Shown: positions 57,958-64,000 of the stretch, piece by piece | Numbering within the stretch: position 1 is the first letter of the stretch | Layout of the letters: each line of letters begins with the position of its first letter | NCBI RefSeq assembly: GCF_028368935.1 | Contig: NZ_JAQNDK010000003.1 | Location: 1,426,001-1,490,000, forward strand | DNA from: Sorangium aterium | Lineage (GTDB): Bacteria; Myxococcota_A; Polyangia; Polyangiales; Polyangiaceae | Length of the DNA: 64,000 bases | Direction: 5' to 3' | Position numbers and translations under genes: made by a program | Notes under the pieces: generated by a model | What the model was told of the DNA's origin: nothing | What the model saw: the letters and a program-made list of their open reading frames with translations, nothing else | Database searches by the model: none

Positions 57958-59613
57958 CTATCGGGCGGAGGCGGTCCGCGTCGAGCCCCCGCGCGCCGTC
58001 GTGGGGCGCTCGAGCGGCGCTTCAGGGCGGCCGAGCTTCTCCGCGCGCTCGGTCACCCAGAAGCGCTCCGCGTCGGCCGCCGTCCAGGCAGACTCGTCGA
58101 GCAGCGGGAGCAGCGCATCGAACAGCGCGCGCGCGCTCTGGAAACGGTGGCGCGGGTCCTTGGCGAGGCAGCGCAGGACGAGGCGATCGACCGCGCGAGG
58201 GACGGCCGGGCCGCGCCGCACCGACGGCGCGTGGGGGGCCTTCGTCATGTGCGCGACGAAGAGCTGCCCCGACGACGAGCCCTCGAACGGCAGCTCCCCG
58301 GTGAGCAGGAAGTAGAGCGTGCCCCCGAGCGAGTAGATGTCGCTGCGCGCATCCGCCCGATCACCGCGGCACACCTCCGGCGCCATATAGGCCGGCGTCC
58401 CGCAGAGCATACCGCTGTTCGTGAGCTCGGCGTCCCGGCCGCCCTCGACCATCCGCGCGACCCCGAAGTCGAGCAGCTTGAGGAAGTCGTGATCGTCGCC
58501 CACGCGGGTGACGAAGAGGTTCTGCGGCTTGATGTCCCGGTGGATGATCCCTGCCTCGTGCGCCTCGATGAGCGAGCGGCAGGCCTGCAGGGCGAAGCGC
58601 ACGGCGCGCGCCACGGGCATGGGGCCGTAGCTGCGCACGATCGCGGCGAGATCGGCCCCGCGCAGGTGCTCCATGGCGATGTAGTAGATGCCGTCGTCGC
58701 TCGCTCCGAAGTCGAAGATCCGGATGGTGTGCGGATCGCTGAGCTTGCTCGCCGCGTGCGCCTCCTGCTCGAAGCGCTTCGGCACCGCCGGGTCCGGCGC
58801 GTCCCGCGTCCTCAGGAGCTTGAGGGCGACGTCGCGGTGGAGCGTCTCGTCCCACGCGAGCCAGACCTCGCTCATCCCCCCTTTGCCGATCGGCGCCTCG
58901 AGCCGGTACCTCCCCAGCTTGCGCGCCTGATAGACCTGCTGCTGCGCGGCCCACACGACGTGGCTCGACAGCGCCCCGATCACCCCCGAGGCGGGGACGA
59001 AGATGTAATGGCTCGCGGCCGTGAGCAGCGTCGTCGGATCGAGCCACGCCGCATGGATCGACGGGGAGAAGATCGCGGCGATGCCCATCGTCGCCGGGAA
59101 GGCGAGGAACATCGGCGCGGAGGCGAGGAGCGCCTTGCTGAACGGCGCGGGAACGAGCGCCGTGCGGAGCAGCACGACGATGGAGAGCCCGTGCATGTAC
59201 GCGCTCGTCAGGCCGCCGAAATCGAGCGCCATCAGCGAGATGAAGATCGCGGCGGTGAGGAACGCGGCCTCGTACCCGAGGAGCACGACGCGCCCCGAGA
59301 GCGTCGGGCGCCCCGACAGCCGGTACACGGCCAGGGAGAGCGCCTGCTCGACGACGCGCAGGGCGATGCAGCGCCACACCGGCGCCGCGGGGTACAGCAC
59401 GGTCGCCATGAACATGTCGACAAGCGTGAACGCGGGCCATATCCAGAGCGCGACCCGGAAAGCGCGGCGGACCGCGCGGCGGACGCTCTCGGTGTCGTGG
59501 GCGCCCGTTGCGCTGCGCCGCGTGCCGAGCGGGCGAGTCTCGCGCTCTCTGAGCATGCGCGCCGCGGCCGATCGCTCAGCGCGGAGAGCCTCTCGGAGCA
59601 GCGCACGCTTCAT
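57958..59613 (-). CDS. Membrane-anchored Ser/Thr protein kinase
   Basis: A 551-residue protein with about six hydrophobic helices between residues 53 and 222 and a Hanks-type kinase at the C-terminus, the opposite of the common kinase-then-membrane order. Kinase motifs: GRYRLEAPIGKGGMSEVWLA, Lys265, HRDIKPQNL (358-366), DFG at 382-384, GTPAYMAPEVC. All catalytic residues are present. The frame is open 60 residues upstream, but the ATG at 59613 is preferred. The membrane part resembles no known sensor; it may detect an envelope signal. Confidence 0.88.
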   Translation of the reverse strand: MKRALLREALRAERSAAARMLRERETRPLGTRRSATGAHDTESVRRAVRRAFRVALWIWPAFTLVDMFMATVLYPAAPVWRCIALRVVEQALSLAVYRLSGRPTLSGRVVLLGYEAAFLTAAIFISLMALDFGGLTSAYMHGLSIVVLLRTALVPAPFSKALLASAPMFLAFPATMGIAAIFSPSIHAAWLDPTTLLTAASHYIFVPASGVIGALSSHVVWAAQQQVYQARKLGRYRLEAPIGKGGMSEVWLAWDETLHRDVALKLLRTRDAPDPAVPKRFEQEAHAASKLSDPHTIRIFDFGASDDGIYYIAMEHLRGADLAAIVRSYGPMPVARAVRFALQACRSLIEAHEAGIIHRDIKPQNLFVTRVGDDHDFLKLLDFGVARMVEGGRDAELTNSGMLCGTPAYMAPEVCRGDRADARSDIYSLGGTLYFLLTGELPFEGSSSGQLFVAHMTKAPHAPSVRRGPAVPRAVDRLVLRCLAKDPRHRFQSARALFDALLPLLDESAWTAADAERFWVTERAEKLGRPEAPLERPTTARGGSTRTASAR

Positions 59614-60039
59614 GGCAATCTCGAGGGTCGCCAGAGCCACGACGAACGTCAAGCGAGCGTTGTTGGCTTCTCGCGCGGCAGGTTTCCTCGGCCACGACGC
59701 CGGGCTGCGATGCCCGCCGTCTCCCACCCCGGATGTCGTACCAACATGACCGTTCGCTGCCCCACATACCGTGTTCGTCCACCCTGCGCACACAAGCCCG
59801 CGAGGTCATGAATCCCGTCAGCGCCTCGGGGGAGCGGCGTGACGGGACGCCGAAGCGCGGAGAGGTGACCGGGGCGCCTGGGGTCTCGCTCTCGCCTCGG
59901 CCGCCGGCCCGCGGCCCTGGCAGCCGCGGCGCCGCTCGCGCCCCGACGCCGCGGGCTCGAGCTCAGCGGGCCCTTGCGCCTCGTGCCGAGGCGGTCGCCC
60001 TGGTCAACCGGCCGGATCCATGCTTGAAAGCTCGCCACC

Positions 60040-61026
60040 GTGCCGCTGTCGCCCGAAAGCTTTCGCCGGCTGTTCGCAAGCCGCCCCGTCGTCCTCGCGC
60101 CCATGGAGGACGTGACGGACGCCGTGTTCCGCCGCGTCGGCCGGGAGCTCGGCGCCGAGCTGTGCGTGACGGAGTTCGTCAACGTCGAGGGGCTGCTGCG
60201 CGGGTGCAAGACCGCGCGGCGCAAGCTCGCCCTGGCCGACGGCGATCAGCCGACGGCGATCCAGATCTACGGCGCCAACCCGGAGCGCCTCGCCGAGGCC
60301 GCGCGCGTCGCCGAGCAGGCCGGGCCGGCGTTCCTCGATATCAACTGCGGCTGCTGGGTGCCGAAGATCGCCGGTCGAGGCGCGGGCGCGGGCTGGCTCC
60401 GCGATCCGGAGGCGATGGTGGCGATGGCCCGCCTCGTGACGCGCTCTGTCGCGCTCCCGGTCACCGTGAAGACGCGCATCGGCTGGGGACCGGAGTCCCA
60501 TATGCCGATCGTCGACCTCGCGCGCCGCCTCGAGGACGCCGGCGTCGCCGCGCTCACGATCCACTGCCGCACGGCCCAGATGGGGCACAGCGGCGCGGCC
60601 GACTGGGGCTGGGCCGCCCGGGCGCGCGAGGTCGTGTCCATCCCCGTCGTGGTGAACGGCGACATCAAGACCGCCGACGACGCGGCCCGCGCCCTCCGCG
60701 AGACGGGCTGCGCCGGCGTGATGGTCGGCCGCGCCGCCATCGACCACCCCTGGATCTTCCGCGAGGCCCGGGCCCTCCTCGACGATGGCGTGCACCTCCC
60801 GCCGCCGACGGCCGAGGAGCGGCTCGCCCTGTGCCGCGCGCACCTCATCGCGAACACCGAGGCGCGCGGCGAGCCGCACGGCGTGCGCGTGACGCGACGC
60901 CACCTGACCGGCTACCTCCGCGGCCTCCCCGGCGCGTCGGCCCTCCGGCGCGAGCTGCTCTTCTGCGACAGCCTGTCGGGGTGCCTCGACATCCTCGACA
61001 GCGCCGCGCAGCGGCTCGCGGCCTGA
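60040..61026 (+). CDS. tRNA-dihydrouridine synthase
   Basis: A 328-residue FMN enzyme that reduces uridines in tRNA. It starts PVVLAPMEDVTDAVFRRVGR and contains FLDINCGCWVPKIAGRGAG (active Cys kept, but the usual GCP reads GCW), VTVKTRIGW, LTIHCRTAQMGHSG, VVVNGDIKT and GVMVGRAAIDHPWIF. Which subgroup it belongs to (DusA, B or C) is not clear. The GTG start at 60040 follows 230 bases of apparently empty upstream DNA beyond the kinase promoter. Confidence 0.9.
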   Translation: MPLSPESFRRLFASRPVVLAPMEDVTDAVFRRVGRELGAELCVTEFVNVEGLLRGCKTARRKLALADGDQPTAIQIYGANPERLAEAARVAEQAGPAFLDINCGCWVPKIAGRGAGAGWLRDPEAMVAMARLVTRSVALPVTVKTRIGWGPESHMPIVDLARRLEDAGVAALTIHCRTAQMGHSGAADWGWAARAREVVSIPVVVNGDIKTADDAARALRETGCAGVMVGRAAIDHPWIFREARALLDDGVHLPPPTAEERLALCRAHLIANTEARGEPHGVRVTRRHLTGYLRGLPGASALRRELLFCDSLSGCLDILDSAAQRLAA

Positions 61027-61027
61027 G

Positions 61028-61057
61028 GCCGCCGCCGCGCGGCAGGCCGGCGGCGGC
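61028..61057. terminator. Hairpin between convergent genes
   Basis: GCCGCCGCC (61028-61036) pairs with GGCGGCGGC (61049-61057) around a 12-base loop, directly after the dus stop and six bases before the convergent nucleotidase gene ends. No T tract. Confidence 0.45.
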
Positions 61058-61062
61058 GCCGC

Positions 61063-62568
61063 CTACATGCCCACGGGCGTCGCGTCGTCGACCGGGGCGG
61101 GCTCGCCGTTCTGCCGCTCGGCGCCCGGCGGTGCGCCCATGGGATCGTGCGGCAGGCTCCCGCGGTGCGAGCGGAGCAGCACGTGAGGCGTCGCCAGGAG
61201 AAAGTTGGAGACGCGGGACGTGTAGATGTCCGCCGAACGCTCGATCTGCCGGGCCAGGTGGCTCTTGTCGTTGCCCGTGCGGAGGAGCAGCCCCCACCTC
61301 GGGTTCAACGTCTCGGCCGACGCCTTCGCGAGCGGCGCGATCCGCGCGTCGAGCGCCGCGAGGCTCGCCTTGAGCTCGTTCATCTTCACCTGGATCTCGC
61401 CCTCCGTCGCCCCGGAGACCGGCCCGTAGCCGGCGCGCATCCGCTGGAGCTCCAGGCGCAGCCTGGCATAGACGCGCTCGGCGTCCTCCTTCTCCCGCAT
61501 CCAGAGATCGAGGCGCGCCTCGGCCCCGCGCGCCTCCTCGATCGCGACGATCTCGTCCTCGAGCTCCCGGATGATGAGCGCCGTGCGCCACCGCAAGGCG
61601 CTCTTCGACACGTGCACATCTCCATAGATGTGATCGCCGATGTAGAGGATCTCGTCGCCGGACAGCCCCAGGTGGTGCTCGACGAGCCCCGCGTTGCCGC
61701 CCAGGTAGTGCCCGCCCACGCGCAGCCGGCCGGCCGGGCGCAGGAGGCCGTCCTCCGTGACCACCTCGAAGAGCGGGCTGCGGCTCGAGAAGAACTCCGG
61801 CTTTCGCGCGGAGACGATGACCACGTCGAACAGGTCGCGCCACGTCATGCCGCCCGGCAGGAAGCGGTCGAACGCGTAGCTCATCATCGCGCGCGTGTAG
61901 ACCCACTCCGAGTTCGTGATCAGGACGAGCTTCTTGCCCGCCTCCCTCTGGTCGAGCAGCGTGAGCGGGATCTCCGGATCGAGCAGCACGAACCGGTCCG
62001 GATCGCCGATGATCTCGGCCTTCAGCTGCCCCTCCATGTGCGTCGCGTCGAGGCGATCCTTCACACGGCGATAGAGATCGCTGTAGCCGAGCACCTCGGG
62101 CAGCCGGCGCTGATCGAGCAGATCGACCAGCTTCGCGTACATGCACCCCTCCGAGAGCGAGAAGAGCGTGTTCAGGAAGACGTAGCGCCCGTCCGCGAGG
62201 TCGACGATCGTCCGCGCGTAGGTCGCGCGCTGTGTCTCGAAGTCGATCGGCTTCGTGCCGTGGTAGGCCCGCTTCACGTAGCCGAACCGATTCACCTTGA
62301 GCAGATTGCCGAGCTCGGTGTCCAGGATGAGCCCTCGGATCACGAGGTCCGGCTCGAACGTCAGGTCGCCGACCGGCCAGCCCTCGCTCTCCAGAAGGTG
62401 CCGGAGGTGCTCATAGGCCCGACGCTCCCACGCCTCCACCCGGTAGTGGATCAGCGTGTAATCCATGTCGTATCCGATCGCCTTGATCGAACGGAGATTC
62501 AGCGTCCGGTTGCAGAAGATCCCCCGCTGCTTGGGCGGCGGGGCGGCGAGGCAATCCAGCTTGTCCAT
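61063..62568 (-). CDS. HAD-family 5'-nucleotidase (IMP/GMP-specific type)
   Basis: A 501-residue protein of the HAD-IG purine 5'-nucleotidase group (cN-II-like). The nucleophile motif is IGYDMDYTLIHY with both Asp residues near the N-terminus; motif II is VLITNSEWVY, and the last motif is LYIGDHIYGDVHVSK. The family removes phosphate from IMP/GMP. A helical middle section (MREKEDAERVYARLRLELQR) and a Pro-rich C-terminal end follow. The ATG at 62568 is used; an ATG 24 codons earlier is possible. Confidence 0.87.
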   Translation of the reverse strand: MDKLDCLAAPPPKQRGIFCNRTLNLRSIKAIGYDMDYTLIHYRVEAWERRAYEHLRHLLESEGWPVGDLTFEPDLVIRGLILDTELGNLLKVNRFGYVKRAYHGTKPIDFETQRATYARTIVDLADGRYVFLNTLFSLSEGCMYAKLVDLLDQRRLPEVLGYSDLYRRVKDRLDATHMEGQLKAEIIGDPDRFVLLDPEIPLTLLDQREAGKKLVLITNSEWVYTRAMMSYAFDRFLPGGMTWRDLFDVVIVSARKPEFFSSRSPLFEVVTEDGLLRPAGRLRVGGHYLGGNAGLVEHHLGLSGDEILYIGDHIYGDVHVSKSALRWRTALIIRELEDEIVAIEEARGAEARLDLWMREKEDAERVYARLRLELQRMRAGYGPVSGATEGEIQVKMNELKASLAALDARIAPLAKASAETLNPRWGLLLRTGNDKSHLARQIERSADIYTSRVSNFLLATPHVLLRSHRGSLPHDPMGAPPGAERQNGEPAPVDDATPVGM

Positions 62569-62706
62569 GGTGATCGCCCGGAGAGCGGTCGTGAGGCATA
62601 CCAGGGACCCACGGCGTTGCCCACCCGGAATCACCGTCACCCCGCCGTCAGGCGGCCGCGTTCGGCGTGTCGATGTCGTCGTAGACGTAGACGCGCACGC
62701 TCGGCC

Positions 62707-63276
62707 TCAGCGGCGCCTGAGCCGGCTCTTCCCGCTCTGCCGCCGATCGAGGCTCGTCGTGGGCCGAGGTGATCGCCCGTTCGTCGGCGATCGGCGGGCG
62801 TCGCCGCGGTCGTCCGCCTCCCACCCGTCGTCGTCCTCGTCGTCCTCGTCCTCGTCGTCGAACAGGTCGTCGTCGTCCTCGTCGTCGTCCTCGTCGCGCG
62901 CCTCGGCCCTGCGCACCTCGAGCCCGAGCATCGTGAGCGCCTGCTCGAGCGTCAGCGCCGTCTTCACGGCCTCGAGCTCGACCCCCATGGCCTGGAGCGT
63001 CATCGCTATCTCGGGGCTCAGCCCGGACAGGATGGTCGGTGTGCCCATGAGCCGCGCGGCGGAGGCAAGGTTCGAGAGCACCGCGCACAGGTGGCTATCC
63101 ATGATCCAGACGGCCGTGAGATCGATGACCAGCCCCTTCGCGCCGCTCTCGTGGATGGCCCGCAGCACCTCGGTGTTCAGCTGCTCCGCGAGGTCATCGG
63201 TCACGTCCCCCTGGATGGGCACCAGGATCCGGTCCCACAGGTTGATGATCGGAAGGCGCTTGAGCTCCATGGTCAT
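62707..63276 (-). CDS. rsbS: RsbS-like STAS-domain protein with acidic tail
   Basis: A 189-residue protein. Residues 1-118 form a STAS domain of the RsbS type: LPIINLWDRILVPIQGDVTD, GLVIDLTAVWIMDSHLC with Ser61 at the phosphorylation site, and GLSPEIAMTLQAMGVEL. Residues about 128-157 are almost all Asp and Glu, and the C-terminus turns strongly basic (SGKSRLRRR). In stressosomes RsbS is phosphorylated by RsbT. The tail is not part of normal RsbS. Its ATG follows the rsbX stop by one base, so it belongs to the rsbT-rsbX-rsbS set. Confidence 0.85.
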   Translation of the reverse strand: MTMELKRLPIINLWDRILVPIQGDVTDDLAEQLNTEVLRAIHESGAKGLVIDLTAVWIMDSHLCAVLSNLASAARLMGTPTILSGLSPEIAMTLQAMGVELEAVKTALTLEQALTMLGLEVRRAEARDEDDDEDDDDLFDDEDEDDEDDDGWEADDRGDARRSPTNGRSPRPTTSLDRRQSGKSRLRRR

Positions 63277-63277
63277 C

Positions 63278-63844
63278 CTAAGGTTCGATGTCGGCGATCA
63301 AGACCGTTGAGTCATCGTGCGAGCGCCGGTGTCGGCTCATGAGGGCGCGGCAGGCATCCGCGGCCTTCATTCCACGAAACAGCGATAGATCGAAGCGAGG
63401 GGAGACCCCGTCGGTGAACACGACGAGACGGTCGCCCCGCGCGAGCTGCGCATCGAAGATCCGGACCTTGCTGAGCGATGCGCCGAGGATGCCCGGGCTC
63501 TGGAGCCACTGGACGCGCGTGCCGTGCGACATCAGCTCGACGTTGCCGATGCCGCAGCCCTGGAGCCGCCCCTCCCGGAAGCGACAGATCATGCCGGCGG
63601 CGCCGCGGGTGCCGCGGAGCCGCACGTGGAGGCGATCGATGAGGGCGCGGACGTCCTCGCCGCTCGGCGCGTCCGCGAGCGCCTTGAGCGCGACGTTCGC
63701 CGCGGCCGCTGCGTGCTCGCCGTGGCCGAGGGCGTCGATGACCGCGAAGAGGACGCCGTCCTCCCCGGCCCGCACGAACGCGGCGTCGCCGCTCACGAGC
63801 TCTCCGTCCTTGGGGAGGATCGCGTACTCCACGGAGAGCTTCAC
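63278..63844 (-). CDS. rsbX: RsbX/SpoIIE-like PP2C Ser phosphatase
   Basis: A 188-residue PP2C-type phosphatase. Metal-binding motifs are FAVIDALGHGEHAAAAANVA and LVVFTDGVSPRFDLSLFRG, with the end DDSTVLIADI. RsbX removes phosphate from RsbS/RsbR and resets the stress-signalling switch. The GTG start overlaps the rsbT stop (GTGA), and its own stop lies one base before the STAS gene, so all three are made together. Confidence 0.88.
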   Translation of the reverse strand: MKLSVEYAILPKDGELVSGDAAFVRAGEDGVLFAVIDALGHGEHAAAAANVALKALADAPSGEDVRALIDRLHVRLRGTRGAAGMICRFREGRLQGCGIGNVELMSHGTRVQWLQSPGILGASLSKVRIFDAQLARGDRLVVFTDGVSPRFDLSLFRGMKAADACRALMSRHRRSHDDSTVLIADIEP

Positions 63845-64000
63845 AGGTGGACCTCGATCTCCACCCGCGTGCCCTTCGGCCCCGAGTCGATATGAAAGCG
63901 ATCGGCCAGCCGCTTGACCCCGATGATGCCGCGCCCCATACCGGTCTTGCTCTTGTAGCGCCCGGCGAGGATCTCCTGCAGGTTCTGGATGCCTGCGCCC
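63841..64000 (-). CDS. rsbT: Anti-sigma factor-type Ser kinase RsbT, C-terminal part, cut by window edge
   Basis: Only the last 52 residues are present. They read GAGIQNLQEILAGRYKSKTG then MGRGIIGVKRLADRFHIDSG and end GTRVEIEVHL, the G1/G2 boxes of GHKL ATPases and the RsbT-type end. RsbT phosphorylates RsbS and RsbR in stressosomes. The stop overlaps the rsbX GTG. The N-terminal half lies beyond the right edge. Confidence 0.85.
   Translation of the reverse strand, partial: GAGIQNLQEILAGRYKSKTGMGRGIIGVKRLADRFHIDSGPKGTRVEIEVHL

Overview
The window is a very GC-rich bacterial chromosome segment whose gene content points to a myxobacterium of the Sorangium/Polyangiales type. The support is: large Hanks-type Ser/Thr kinases, one with an N-terminal membrane domain and one fused to a GGDEF-like domain; many repeat-bearing lipoproteins and secreted proteins; extreme GC bias at third codon positions, which gives long antisense shadow frames; and isoleucine synthesis through citramalate. 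The organism is inferred, not proven. No rRNA, tRNA, CRISPR array or prophage was seen. There is one insertion sequence.

Layout. 0.5-5.7 kb: methyltransferase and sugar-nucleotide epimerase (overlapping), glutathione transferase, Kef-type antiporter, EamA exporter. 6-9.7 kb: a complete inner-membrane Mla/MCE lipid transporter (two MlaE, MlaF, MlaD) with the ATPase gene inverted. 9.9-12.9 kb: mini biotin carrier, coiled-coil membrane protein with a Cys-rich tail, pyrF, SpoU-type rRNA methyltransferase. 13.3-17.8 kb: cysteine desulfurase coupled to a receiver-histidine kinase, a 23-bp tandem repeat, lnt. 17.9-19.5 kb: an IS4-type element with imperfect inverted ends of about 50 bp. 19.5-28.8 kb: DUF72, YprB-like exonuclease, coaE, GGDEF-EAL protein, pncB-pncA NAD salvage pair, folD, ETF-beta-type methyltransferase. 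28.8-36.4 kb: two-gene ABC transporter, second DUF72 protein, phytoene-desaturase-like flavoprotein, nucleotidyltransferase, frameshifted kinase/GGDEF fusion. 36.5-46.5 kb: secreted Gly/Ser protein, HNH pair, lipoprotein, gyrA, ChaC, enoyl reductase-like enzyme, amidase, beta-barrel-like protein.

46.8-55.8 kb is the most informative block: a branched-chain amino acid operon reading leader peptide - attenuator - unknown gene - ilvB - ilvN - ilvC - leuA - cimA - leuB. The leader carries dense Val/Leu/Ile codons, including three CTA Leu codons, followed by a GC hairpin and a T tract, which is classic ribosome-mediated attenuation. ilvC carries an apparent single-base deletion in the given sequence. 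leuC, leuD and ilvD are not in the window.

55.8-64 kb: Gly/Trp-rich lipoprotein, membrane-anchored kinase, tRNA-dihydrouridine synthase, HAD 5'-nucleotidase, and an rsbT-rsbX-rsbS-like partner-switching module that runs off the right edge (rsbT is cut).

Two genes (ilvC and the kinase/GGDEF fusion) each need one inserted base in a short GC run to restore a family-length protein. This looks more like sequence error than decay, but both are flagged.
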